Shown here in pieces: positions 7,479 to 15,212 of a stretch of DNA of 46,914 nucleotides. Made by a program: the position numbers and the translations under genes. The stretch's first letter is position 1. The number at the start of each line of letters is the position of its first letter. The notes under the pieces are model-generated. The model saw only the letters and a list, made by a program, of their open reading frames with translations, was not told the origin of the DNA and did no database searches. This DNA is from Rhodospirillaceae bacterium UBA6219 (lineage in GTDB: Bacteria > Pseudomonadota > Alphaproteobacteria > Rhodospirillales > Magnetospirillaceae). The stretch spans positions 1-46,914 of the forward strand of contig DISD01000051.1 in assembly GCA_002435715.1 (NCBI GenBank), given 5' to 3'.

Positions 7479-8660
7479 ATGTTCCAGTTCCAGCCCACCC
7501 AAGCCCCGTTCATCCGCCCCGGCGTAGTCATCCACGAACCCGACGCCCTGGTGGGCGGCCTTTTGGCGAAATTCGCCCTGACCCTGAAGAAACGCGGTTT
7601 CACCGTCGCCGGTTGCGTGCGGCGCGATGATCAGATCCTGGATCTGGCCAGCGAAACCCCGCTGGGATCGGACCTGGAACGCCACGCCGCCAAGGCGTTT
7701 CGTGCCGCCATGCGTGACGATTCCGATCTGGTGGTGATCGACGATTTCGCCGCCTGCACCGGTGCCGCGCGGGAAATGCTGGCGACCATCGAACCCGGCC
7801 AGGGACTGGCGTTGCCGGTGCTGACGGCCATCCCCGGCACCCAGGTGCAGAATTGGCTGGATTTCGCCGGCCAAGGCGGTTCCATGGTGGCGCCCAAGAC
7901 CAAGGCGTTGTGGCAATGGTGGGGACCGGAGCGGCTGTATCGCGACCTGTCCCTGGGGGTGGCCCAGGACGAGGTACGGCAGATCGTCGTCGGCCCGCGC
8001 TGGCTGATGGTTCAGGGCCCGGCCGGTGCCGGACTGGCCTATCTGCCGCGTTCGGCCAAGGATTTGCTGGCCCGGATACCGCAATTGCGCAAACAAAGCC
8101 TGCGCCAATTGGCCGAATTGTCGTCGTCGTGGGACCCGCTGGAGATGGCGGTGGGCATCGCCGCCATCAACGCCCATTACAATCGCTTCGACTTGGCCGG
8201 GGAAATGGGCAACGGCGCCGACGTGTTCGGCAACGAAGCCGGCCGGGTGGTGGTGATCGGCGCCTTTCCCGGCCTGTCCGACGTGCTGAGCAACCCGCAG
8301 GTGATCGAGACCGAGCCCCGTCCCGGCGAATATCCGACCGTGGCCATGGATACCTTGTTGCCCGGCTGTGCGGCGACGGTGGTCGCCTCGTCCACCATCA
8401 TCAACCGCTCGTTGCCTCGCATCCTGCGTCTGGCCCACGGGTCACGCATCGCCTTGGTCGGTCCGGCGACGCCGCTCACCGCCCGTCTGTACCATTACGG
8501 GGTGGAAGTGCTGGGGGGATTGGTGGTCCGCGACGCCAAGGGTTTGGCCGACGCCATCCGCGCCGGCGCCATGCCGCGCGAGTTCACCCGCTTCGGCCGC
8601 TACATGCATATCAAGCATGATCGCGAAACCGTCCGGCGGTGCAAGTTCCGGGCGGGATAA
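7479..8660 (+). CDS. DUF2478 + DUF364 (heavy-metal chelation-like) fusion A
   Basis: This 393-residue protein has two parts. Residues about 15-150 look like DUF2478, a P-loop-like family often found next to molybdate transport genes. Residues about 160-390 look like DUF4213/DUF364, called putative heavy-metal chelation domains, with signatures GAFPGL, ETEPRPGEYP, LLPGCAATVVASSTIINR and FTRFGRYMHI. I chose ATG 7479, 4 nt after the nfu stop. A close paralogue lies at 14004-15212 and a stand-alone DUF2478 at 8668-9189. The vnf operon context and metal-linked families suggest vanadium or molybdenum handling. Domain names are from memory of the families. Confidence 0.7.
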   Translation: MFQFQPTQAPFIRPGVVIHEPDALVGGLLAKFALTLKKRGFTVAGCVRRDDQILDLASETPLGSDLERHAAKAFRAAMRDDSDLVVIDDFAACTGAAREMLATIEPGQGLALPVLTAIPGTQVQNWLDFAGQGGSMVAPKTKALWQWWGPERLYRDLSLGVAQDEVRQIVVGPRWLMVQGPAGAGLAYLPRSAKDLLARIPQLRKQSLRQLAELSSSWDPLEMAVGIAAINAHYNRFDLAGEMGNGADVFGNEAGRVVVIGAFPGLSDVLSNPQVIETEPRPGEYPTVAMDTLLPGCAATVVASSTIINRSLPRILRLAHGSRIALVGPATPLTARLYHYGVEVLGGLVVRDAKGLADAIRAGAMPREFTRFGRYMHIKHDRETVRRCKFRAG

Positions 8661-8667
8661 GAAACGA

Positions 8668-9189
8668 TCACGGGGCCGGGACGTTCCACCATTTCATCAA
8701 GGAATCCGTCTCGGCCGGCAACAGACAGGCCAGTTCCCCGACGAAGTCCCGCCAATAATCCAAATTCTTGCGGTGCACGGTGGTCACCACCGGAATGCCG
8801 GCGGCCAGGGCCTCGCCCAGTTCGGCGCGCAACCCTTCGCCATGGGCCTCGGCCTTGCCGAATTTGTTCACGACCAAAAGATCGGGCGGGTCGTCCAGGG
8901 CACGGCGCAGGGTCTGGCTGGCCTCGGCCAAGCCGGCGCTGTCCAGGCTGCAACAGGTGGAATGTTCGCCCAGATTCTGCGAAATGCGGTAATCGCCGCC
9001 GTCCAGATCCAGCAGCATGACGTCACCGGCACAGGGACGATGGGCGGCGGCGCGGCGCTGGATCAGCCCCTTGACCCGCACCCCTTGGGCGCGCAGGGCC
9101 GAGGCGAAGTCTTCCAGCACGGAATTGGCGTTGGTTCCGTCGTCGTAAACGATGGCGGCACACAAGATCGCGGAATCGCTTACAGCCAT
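8668..9189 (-). CDS. stand-alone DUF2478 protein
   Basis: The 173-residue protein aligns by eye with the N-terminal domain of the two fusion proteins: AAIVYDDGTNANSVLEDF at the first strand and helix, PDLLVVNKFGKAEAHG in the middle and the shared MKWW near the end. The NKFGK segment is reminiscent of nucleotide-binding families of the THEP1 type. It is the last gene of the minus-strand operon that starts at 13531, overlapping the nitroreductase gene by 10 nt. It converges with fusion A, 7 nt away. DUF2478 proteins are typically linked to molybdate transport, so a metal-related role is likely but unproven. Confidence 0.7.
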   Translation of the reverse strand: MAVSDSAILCAAIVYDDGTNANSVLEDFASALRAQGVRVKGLIQRRAAAHRPCAGDVMLLDLDGGDYRISQNLGEHSTCCSLDSAGLAEASQTLRRALDDPPDLLVVNKFGKAEAHGEGLRAELGEALAAGIPVVTTVHRKNLDYWRDFVGELACLLPAETDSLMKWWNVPAP

Positions 9190-9731
9190 CGCGTCACCTC
9201 GGCGGGTTCGGGGTCGGAAAGCGGTTTGTCGTACGGCTTACCCTGGGTGCCCAGATACAGAAAGCCGACGATCTGGTCATCGGGCCGCAGGCCCAGCAAT
9301 TGGTGCAAAGTGGGGTCGAACATCAGCCACCCCGACCGCCATACCCCGGCGAAGCCTTGCGCCAGGGCCGCCATCTGCATGGCCATCACCGCGCATCCGG
9401 CGCTGAGATGCTGTTCCAACGGCCGCACGATCTGGCTGGCTTTGTGGCGGGCGATCACGGTGATCACCACCGGGGCGCGATGCGGCATGCGCTTGGCCCG
9501 CTCGACCATCTCGTCGGACTTGCCGGCGGCGCGGGCGGCTTGGGCGAAAAGCTCTCCCAGACGGTCCAGTCCCTCGCCTTCGGCCACCACGAATTCATAG
9601 GGACGCAAGGACTGGAAATCGGGGACCCGCAATCCCGCCCGCAAGATGGTCCGCAAGGACTCGCCCTGGGGGCCGGGGACTTGCAGGGCATGACAGGAAC
9701 GGCGTTCCAGCAGCAGTTTCAACGCATCCAT
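9180..9731 (-). CDS. nitroreductase-family flavoprotein (YdjA-like)
   Basis: The 183-residue protein has the short nitroreductase layout: MDALKLLLERRSCHAL at the N-terminus (R-R-S FMN phosphate contact), PDFQSLRPYEFVV where the flavin-binding loop lies, AMQMAALAQGFAGVW in the dimer helix, and GFLYLGTQGK at the end. Members reduce quinones, nitro compounds or metals with NAD(P)H. It overlaps the ABC ATPase gene by 13 nt and the DUF2478 gene by 10 nt. In this operon it could reduce vanadate(V) or another metal species, which is inference. It is shorter than BluB, and cobalamin genes are absent. Confidence 0.8.
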   Translation of the reverse strand: MDALKLLLERRSCHALQVPGPQGESLRTILRAGLRVPDFQSLRPYEFVVAEGEGLDRLGELFAQAARAAGKSDEMVERAKRMPHRAPVVITVIARHKASQIVRPLEQHLSAGCAVMAMQMAALAQGFAGVWRSGWLMFDPTLHQLLGLRPDDQIVGFLYLGTQGKPYDKPLSDPEPAEVTRWL

Positions 9732-10744
9732 GGCAGCATCTCTTCAACCGGGGAATCGATGCGGAGTCCGCTCCGCAATTGGTGGCGGACCGCCATCAGC
9801 GTCTGGTCCAGTTGTTCCAGGGCGGTCAGGTTGGCCCGCTCGGCCTCGCTGGTTTCGATGATGTCCACCACCGCCCCGCTGCGAATGACCAGACGGCGGT
9901 CGCCCAGCAGGGCCAAGATGGGATCGTGGGTGGACATCAAGACGATCTTTTCGCGCGCCAACAGCAATTCCAGCGACTTCTTGCGGTCAATGCCGGCGTT
10001 CTCGATCTCGTCGATCAGCACGATGGGCGAGGCCGACAACAAGGCGGTGTCGGCGATCATCAGGGCGCGGGTCTGACCGCCCGACAATTGGGTCAACGCC
10101 GCGTCGCGACCAAAGGGTTCGCCGGCCAGTTTGTTGGCCTGGGCGATCACCTGCGACACCAAGGACCCCACATCGCCGGACATGCGGCATTCGGCATGCA
10201 TGGCGATGAAATCGCCGACGCTCAGGTCCATGACGAAGTTCATGGTCTGCGACAATTGCGCCACCAGTTTCTGATGGGTGGAAAAACGCAATCCCGGCGC
10301 CGGCGGCGCGTCGTTGACCAAAATGCGCCGCCCCGACGGGGTGTCGCCCTGGGCCAGGCATTCGATGTCGCCCAACAGGCGGCTTTTGCCCGATCCGGTG
10401 GGGCCGACCACCGACACCAATTCGCCCGGCCGCAGGGTCAGACGCAAATCTTCCGGCTGACCCTGCTTGTTGATCCCCCCCAGGATGGTCAGCGCCCGCA
10501 CTTCGGGGGGCGCGCTCGACCGCAAGGCGTCGATCTGTCCGGCCAAGGCCTCGATGTGGGCCAAGGCCTGGTCGCGATCCATGCCCCATTGGCTCAACCG
10601 GTCCTCGCCCACCCCGGCCAGCCAGGACAGCACGCTGCCGTCGGGCTTGGGGGTCTGGCCCGACACGCCGATGAAGAAATCGGCCATGGCCGGATGGCTG
10701 GCGGACAGCTCGCCGATGGTGCGGCTGAGGATGGACCGGCTCAT
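9719..10744 (-). CDS. ABC-type ATPase with extra N-terminal domain, no permease partner
   Basis: The 341-residue protein carries an ABC ATPase with Walker A GPTGSGKS (114-121), signature LSGGQ near residue 220, and Walker B IVLIDEIENA, followed by a switch His in STHDP. The first 80 residues form an additional helical domain (TIGELSASHPAMADFF) resembling DUF1858-type hybrid modules. No permease gene lies in the operon, so it may be a soluble ATPase acting on a protein or cofactor and not a transporter subunit. It starts in the GTPase stop (ATGA overlap). The Walker B has an atypical D-E-I-E context. Confidence 0.78.
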   Translation of the reverse strand: MSRSILSRTIGELSASHPAMADFFIGVSGQTPKPDGSVLSWLAGVGEDRLSQWGMDRDQALAHIEALAGQIDALRSSAPPEVRALTILGGINKQGQPEDLRLTLRPGELVSVVGPTGSGKSRLLGDIECLAQGDTPSGRRILVNDAPPAPGLRFSTHQKLVAQLSQTMNFVMDLSVGDFIAMHAECRMSGDVGSLVSQVIAQANKLAGEPFGRDAALTQLSGGQTRALMIADTALLSASPIVLIDEIENAGIDRKKSLELLLAREKIVLMSTHDPILALLGDRRLVIRSGAVVDIIETSEAERANLTALEQLDQTLMAVRHQLRSGLRIDSPVEEMLPWMR

Positions 10745-11439
10745 GCCCCCGGCCCTTCCAGGTTCATCTTGCGGACATTGCCGCGTTGGTGGTCACGACC
10801 GATGCAGGTTTCGCCCACGCAATAGGGACAGACCGCCGACGGCATGGGAAAGCGCAGACGACGGCCCTCCAGCCCCTCGACCGAAGGGGCGTTTTCCATG
10901 TGGTGGACCAATTCGGTGGCGCCTTGGCCGGTGATGCCGTTGAAAAAGACGATGGCGGCCCGCGGATTGGCCAGCCGCACGTTGAAGGCGAAGACCTCGC
11001 GCTCGGCTTGGCTGACGATGTCGCCCTTGGTCACCACCACCACGTCGGCCAGCTTCAGCATGGGGCCGATCTTGCGCGGCGTGTGCACGCCCGACAGGGT
11101 GTCGACCACGCAAATGGCCAGCACGCCCTGGACATGGGGCGAACAGCGATTGCACAACCCGGCGCTTTCCGCCACCAACATGTCCAGCGCTTGCCCCTGT
11201 CCCCAGGTCAGGCAATCGTCGATGTTGCTGACGAAGAAATGGTCGGGACAGACATTGCCGGCCAAGCCCACCGCCACCGGCAATCCGGCACGGGCATAGA
11301 TTTCGTCGTCACTGGTGGCCAAGGAATCGAACTTCACCACGCCGACGCGCCGGCCACGCGTCTTCAGCAGGCGGGCGGTCTTGTCCACCACCGAGGTCTT
11401 GCCCACCGAGGGCGGTCCGGCCACTGTGATCACCCGCAT
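10741..11439 (-). CDS. HypB/UreG-like P-loop GTPase
   Basis: The 232-residue protein starts with MRVITVAGPPSVGKTS (Walker A residues 8-15) and has the SIMIBI-class G3E features: a lysine-rich VVKFDSLAT switch region, VVVTKGDIV (TKGD specificity motif) and a metal-type cysteine set: CNRC near 96-99 and, at the C-terminus, C204PYC207 with Cys212. Relatives deliver nickel to hydrogenase or urease. Here the target is probably a vanadium or Fe-S step, by context only. I chose ATG 11439 after AGGAG; it overlaps the binding-protein gene by 10 nt and the ABC gene by 4 nt. Confidence 0.8.
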   Translation of the reverse strand: MRVITVAGPPSVGKTSVVDKTARLLKTRGRRVGVVKFDSLATSDDEIYARAGLPVAVGLAGNVCPDHFFVSNIDDCLTWGQGQALDMLVAESAGLCNRCSPHVQGVLAICVVDTLSGVHTPRKIGPMLKLADVVVVTKGDIVSQAEREVFAFNVRLANPRAAIVFFNGITGQGATELVHHMENAPSVEGLEGRRLRFPMPSAVCPYCVGETCIGRDHQRGNVRKMNLEGPGA

Positions 11440-12509
11440 GCCCAATGCTCCTGCCAGTAAAGAAACAGCTTGCGAACCGCCTTGGCCTGAACGGCGCTTT
11501 CGGGATCGCGAACGAAATCCCAACCCGGCCATTTCAGCTTGGCCCAGGCCGGCATGGGCGGGCGACTTCCCGGACACAGGGCCGGATAACGGTTGGCGTT
11601 CAGCAAAGCGGCCAGTTCGGGACCATGGAAATGGTCGACCAGCGGCGCCAACTCTTGTCGCCGCGACTGCTTGACCGTCATCCACAACGGATAGGCCAAG
11701 GCACCATCCTCGGGCCAGACGATCTGGGTCCGATGCCGCCGGGGGCACATGTCGGCCAGGGACAAGGGCGCGATCATGATGCCGCCCGGCGCGGCATCGG
11801 TTCCGGCCAGACGCGGCATCTGGGCGGAATGCAGCAGGCTGGGAACATTGGCCAGGACGCGGGCCAATCCACCCAGCCCCATTTCGTGGGCCATGCAATT
11901 CAGGAAGAAGGTGTTGACGGGGCCATAGCGCGTCTCCCCCGGCGCCCGCCAGCCGCTGAACACCACCTGGCCGGCATAGACAGGATCGGCCAGATCGACC
12001 CAACGGCGGGGAATGGGCCGTTCCCCCAGGCGTTCACGGTCGATCAGCATCACGAAGGGGGCGACGGCGAAGACGCCGATCCAGCCTTGGGGATCCACCA
12101 AGCCGGCCTGGGTGAACAGCGGGTCCACCCCAGCGGGCTGGGCGGCGGTGAAGGCTCCGCCTTCCACGAAGCGGCGGTGAAAGGGCCGGTTGAACACATT
12201 GGCGCCTTCCGCCGAAACCAGCATGTCGGGATAGGCGTCGAGGTCGCGGATATGGCGCAGACGCTGGAACGGCGTCACCCCCCCCTGCCCCATGGGGAAA
12301 CAGCATTTCAGCGCCGTGCCGCCTTGCTGTCGCAGGCCGGCCACCAGGGCGGCGACACCGTCGCGGACCACATGGCGCAACGGCACCGGAACCGAGCCCA
12401 GCAAATCCCACCCCGTGGCCCGGGCCCGTTGGGCGCCGGGATCGCCGAACACCTCTGGCGGCCGGCTGATGTCCAGCGGCAGGATGGACGGGATTTCTAG
12501 AACACCCAT
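11430..12509 (-). CDS. ABC solute-binding-like protein without signal peptide
   Basis: The 359-residue protein resembles ferric-iron/2-aminoethylphosphonate-type extracellular binding proteins (COG1840-like): FAVAPFVMLIDRERLGERPIPRRWVDLADPVYAGQVVF is the canonical strand-hinge segment, abbreviated here as FVMLIDRE...PRRWVDLADP. The N-terminus MGVLEIPSILPLDI is not a signal peptide, so the protein should stay in the cytoplasm. Cysteines occur in LKCCFPMG and DMCPRRH. The gene overlaps ATP-grasp by 13 nt and GTPase by 10 nt; ATG 12509 has a GGAG site. A cytosolic binding protein may carry a metal oxoanion or cofactor piece. The role is inferred. Confidence 0.72.
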   Translation of the reverse strand: MGVLEIPSILPLDISRPPEVFGDPGAQRARATGWDLLGSVPVPLRHVVRDGVAALVAGLRQQGGTALKCCFPMGQGGVTPFQRLRHIRDLDAYPDMLVSAEGANVFNRPFHRRFVEGGAFTAAQPAGVDPLFTQAGLVDPQGWIGVFAVAPFVMLIDRERLGERPIPRRWVDLADPVYAGQVVFSGWRAPGETRYGPVNTFFLNCMAHEMGLGGLARVLANVPSLLHSAQMPRLAGTDAAPGGIMIAPLSLADMCPRRHRTQIVWPEDGALAYPLWMTVKQSRRQELAPLVDHFHGPELAALLNANRYPALCPGSRPPMPAWAKLKWPGWDFVRDPESAVQAKAVRKLFLYWQEHWACG

Positions 12510-13531
12510 GAGCGGCTCCGTTGGCTGGCCTGACGACGCAGGCTGAATTCCACCACATGGCCCAGCACGTCGGCCTGGCTCAGACCCCATTGGCCGGCGG
12601 CCAGACAAATGGCCCCCGATCGGCCGATATGGCAGCAGATGTTGAATTCCAGGAACACCCGCCGGCCGGTTCGCGGATCCAGGCGGTAATCCAGGCGGAA
12701 ATAATCCATGGGGCCGGCCAAACCCCACAGCGACTGGACATCGTCCACCAGCGCCGGCAGGGCGGCACCGGGATCGAACATTTGATAGCCCAACGGATCG
12801 TCGCGTTTCAGATCTTCGGTGATGATGCCGCCCATGCGGTCGGAACCGGGGCGCACCACCCCCAGGAACAGCGGCTGGTCGCCGCCCAGCACCGGCACGG
12901 TGATGTCGATACCCGGCGCATAGGCTTCCACCAGCACCTCCATGCCGCGTTCCAGCAATTGGGCGGCGACGCGGGCGGCCCCGGCCCAATCGTCCTGGAT
13001 GGAATCCTGCGACACCCCTTCGGAAGCGGCCCCGAAGCGGTTCTTGACGAAATAAGGGCCGCCAAAGCCAGGCGCCACCATCAGGGATCGGGCATCGGCG
13101 TAAACCGCGCCATCGGACACCGGCAACCCGACCGAGCGCGCCGCATGCTTGCTCAGCCATTTGTCCTCGGCCAGGGCACGGATGTTGGGACGCGCCCCCA
13201 CATGGGGAAGACCGGTCATCTCGCACAGCGCCGGCACCACGATCTCGGGGTTGTTGACCGGCAGGCGATTCATCAACGAGAACACCAGATCCACCCGCCC
13301 CGCCGCCGCCAGCACCGAGTGGCAATGGGCGGCGCTGTCCACCCGGTATCCCAGGCCGCACAAAGTTTCCCAGACGCGATGGTAATAAGCCGGATAACCG
13401 CCGTCACCGTCATGGACACGGCAGGTGTAATCCGGGGCTAACGGCGCCTTGGGGGCGACGAACAGAATATGGGTTCGCGGCTGGACCGACGGCCGCAACA
13501 ACAATTCCGGGATGGCGGCGGATGGGATCAC
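12497..13531 (-). CDS. ATP-grasp ligase, D-Ala-D-Ala ligase-like
   Basis: The 344-residue protein has the D-alanine-D-alanine ligase type ATP-grasp layout: N-terminal Rossmann-like part ILFVAPKAPL, a central GLPVSDGAV/PYFVKNRFGAASEGVS lysine loop, EVLVEAYAPGIDITVPVLGG and the C-terminal metal site FLEFNICCHIG, where the usual E-x-N is kept. It heads the operon with a GTG start at 13531 preceded by ACGGAG. No peptidoglycan genes are near, so ligation of an amino acid or organic acid to a carrier or metal ligand is more likely. The two adjacent Cys in NICC are unusual. It is expressed from a sigma-54 promoter at 13571-13585. Confidence 0.78.
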   Translation of the reverse strand: MIPSAAIPELLLRPSVQPRTHILFVAPKAPLAPDYTCRVHDGDGGYPAYYHRVWETLCGLGYRVDSAAHCHSVLAAAGRVDLVFSLMNRLPVNNPEIVVPALCEMTGLPHVGARPNIRALAEDKWLSKHAARSVGLPVSDGAVYADARSLMVAPGFGGPYFVKNRFGAASEGVSQDSIQDDWAGAARVAAQLLERGMEVLVEAYAPGIDITVPVLGGDQPLFLGVVRPGSDRMGGIITEDLKRDDPLGYQMFDPGAALPALVDDVQSLWGLAGPMDYFRLDYRLDPRTGRRVFLEFNICCHIGRSGAICLAAGQWGLSQADVLGHVVEFSLRRQASQRSRSWVF

Positions 13532-13570
13532 GGCCGATGACTCCGTTGCAAAAGCTCAGGGTTCCATTCA

Positions 13571-13585
13571 GCAAGGGGCGGGCCA
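13571..13585 (-). promoter_or_regulatory. sigma-54 promoter of the six-gene unknown operon
   Basis: On the minus strand the sequence reads TGGCCC-GCCCC-TTGC, a full -24/-12 match, 40 bp before the GTG start of the ATP-grasp gene. VnfA-like sites lie 44-88 bp upstream. Confidence 0.78.
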
Positions 13586-13628
13586 AGTGACGGTTTGGCG
13601 GCACTCCGCCCTTTCGCGCCCGCAAAAA

Positions 13629-13673
13629 GTTCAGCGCCGTACGAAAGCCCGCTTCCGCCGTACCCCTGGGTGC
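13629..13673. promoter_or_regulatory. paired VnfA-like sites between divergent sigma-54 promoters
   Basis: GTTC-N6-GTAC lies at 13629-13642 and GTAC-N6-GTGC at 13660-13673, with centres 31 bp apart. The pair sits 44-88 bp from both the minus promoter (ending 13585) and the plus promoter (starting 13717), so one pair can serve both directions. Between the two promoters there are no coding frames worth reporting. Confidence 0.7.
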
Positions 13674-13716
13674 GAAGTCGCGGATGGGAAACCCCGGAAA
13701 CCGCGCCCTTGGCATT

Positions 13717-13732
13717 TGGCCCACCCCTTGCT
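13717..13732 (+). promoter_or_regulatory. sigma-54 promoter of the small protein/DUF2478-DUF364 operon
   Basis: TGGCCC-ACCCC-TTGCT matches the -24/-12 consensus. It is 36 bp before the ATG at 13768. Confidence 0.78.
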
Positions 13733-13767
13733 TTAGCAACCAGGTCCGTCACCGCCAGGAATGCGTC

Positions 13768-13989
13768 ATGAGCGACGAACCGGAAGAATTGACCAAAGCC
13801 ATGCGCCATCGCCTGGAAGCGTTGGTGCGGGATTTGCGTCGTGATCTGGGGCGGATCGACGATCCGCAATTCGCCGCGTTGTTCGAAACCTCGGCCGAGG
13901 TGCTGATCGGCCTGGCCAAGGCCTTCGCCGATTTCGAAGGCAAGACCGAACCCGCCTGGCGCAAGTTGTCGCGCCACATCCTGCCCTAG
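13768..13989 (+). CDS. small acidic helical protein, unknown
   Basis: The 73-residue protein starts at ATG 13768 and is predicted to be almost all helical (EELTKAMRHRLEALVRDLRRDL, then AALFETSAEVLIGLAKAF), without Cys. It is the first gene after the sigma-54 promoter at 13717 and ends 14 nt before the fusion protein gene, so it is part of the VnfA-type regulon. It may be a small binding partner or chaperone. I do not recognise the family. Confidence 0.65.
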   Translation: MSDEPEELTKAMRHRLEALVRDLRRDLGRIDDPQFAALFETSAEVLIGLAKAFADFEGKTEPAWRKLSRHILP

Positions 13990-14003
13990 ACCGGAGCCGC
14001 GCC

Positions 14004-15212
14004 ATGACCTATGCCCCCTCGCATTTGGGCCAGTCCCCGCAAATGGCGCCGTTGGCGCCGTGGATCCGGCCCGGCGTGGTTGTCCACGACCCCGACGACA
14101 GCATCGACGGCCTGTTGGCGCAATTCGCCCTGACCTTGAAAGGTCGCGGCTTCAAGGTGGTGGGATATGTCCAGGGCAACAACCGGGGATGCAGCGGTGC
14201 GTCGGACGGTTGCGCCAGCCGCATCCAATATTTCGACCTGGCCGACGGCCAACGGCTGGACGTCGAGCGCGGCGCCGCCACCCGCTATATGCGCCAAGCC
14301 ACCCGCGAACAGGCCGATCTGCTGGTCATCAGCCGCTTCGCCGCCTGCACCGAAGCCACCGAGGCGGTCCGCGCCGAGGTTTCGGCGGTGGATGGCCAAG
14401 GCATGCCGCTGCTGACCTCCATCGCCGGCGGCTGCATCCACAAATGGCATTCCTATGCCCGCCAGGACGGCGCCATGATCGCCCCCGACCTGGCGGCCCT
14501 GTGGCGGTGGTGGGGGCCGGAACGGCTGTACCGCGACCTGGAACTGGGGGTCGCCGCCGATCCGGTGGTGCGCATCGCCTGCGGTTCGCGCTGGATCATG
14601 GTGGAAAGCGCCCATGGTTGCGGCCTGGCCTATGCCCCCAAGCCCCCGCACGAGATCAAGGCCCGGCTGGCCCATTACCTGAACCGTGACCTCAAATCCC
14701 TGGCCGAGTTGTCGCAATCCTGGGACCCGGCGGAAATGGCCCTGGGCATCGCCGCCATCAACGCCCATTACAACCGCTATGACCTGACCGGCAAGACCGG
14801 CAACGGCATCCGCGCCTTTCGCAAGGTGTCGGGTCGGGTGGTGGCGGTGGGGGCCTTTCCCGGCATCGACGGCATGCTGCCCCATTGTCAGGTGGTGGAA
14901 ACCGACCCCCGGCCCGGCGAATACCCGCTGATGGCCCTGGAAACCCTGCTGCCCGGCTGCGCCGCGGCGGTGGTCAACTCGTCGGCGCTGATCAACCGCA
15001 ACCTGACCCGTATTTTGCGGCTGACCACCGGCCGCCCCTTGGCGCTGACCGGACCATCGACCCCCCTGACACCGCGCCTGTTCGATTATGGCGTCAGCGT
15101 GCTGGGGGGATTGCAGGTCACCGATCCCGACGGTCTGGCCGCCGCCATCCGCGCCGGGGCCTTGCCGCGGGAATTCAGCAAGTTTGGCCGCTTTATCCAC
15201 ATTCAACAATAA
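14004..15212 (+). CDS. DUF2478 + DUF364 (heavy-metal chelation-like) fusion B
   Basis: The 402-residue paralogue of the 7479-8660 protein has the same two-part layout: DUF2478-like about 20-165 and DUF4213/DUF364-like about 170-400 with GAFPGI, ETDPRPGEYP, LLPGCAAAVVNSS and a final FSKFGRFIHIQQ. It differs by an N-terminal insertion with Cys residues (NNRGCSGASDGCASR) and by GGCIHKWH, so it has more potential metal ligands than copy A. Both copies share WRWWGPERLYRDL or close variants at the domain junction. It is downstream of the small helical gene and under the same sigma-54 promoter. A metal-binding function is inferred from family and context. Confidence 0.72.
   Translation: MTYAPSHLGQSPQMAPLAPWIRPGVVVHDPDDSIDGLLAQFALTLKGRGFKVVGYVQGNNRGCSGASDGCASRIQYFDLADGQRLDVERGAATRYMRQATREQADLLVISRFAACTEATEAVRAEVSAVDGQGMPLLTSIAGGCIHKWHSYARQDGAMIAPDLAALWRWWGPERLYRDLELGVAADPVVRIACGSRWIMVESAHGCGLAYAPKPPHEIKARLAHYLNRDLKSLAELSQSWDPAEMALGIAAINAHYNRYDLTGKTGNGIRAFRKVSGRVVAVGAFPGIDGMLPHCQVVETDPRPGEYPLMALETLLPGCAAAVVNSSALINRNLTRILRLTTGRPLALTGPSTPLTPRLFDYGVSVLGGLQVTDPDGLAAAIRAGALPREFSKFGRFIHIQQ

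Noticed and set aside
9180..9731. BluB, the flavin-destroying enzyme of cobalamin synthesis
   Set aside because: The protein is shorter, lacks cobalamin gene neighbours and looks like the YdjA type.
12497..13531. Peptidoglycan D-alanine-D-alanine ligase
   Set aside because: No cell-wall genes are near, the gene is under a sigma-54 promoter, and the C-terminal site has an unusual NICC motif.
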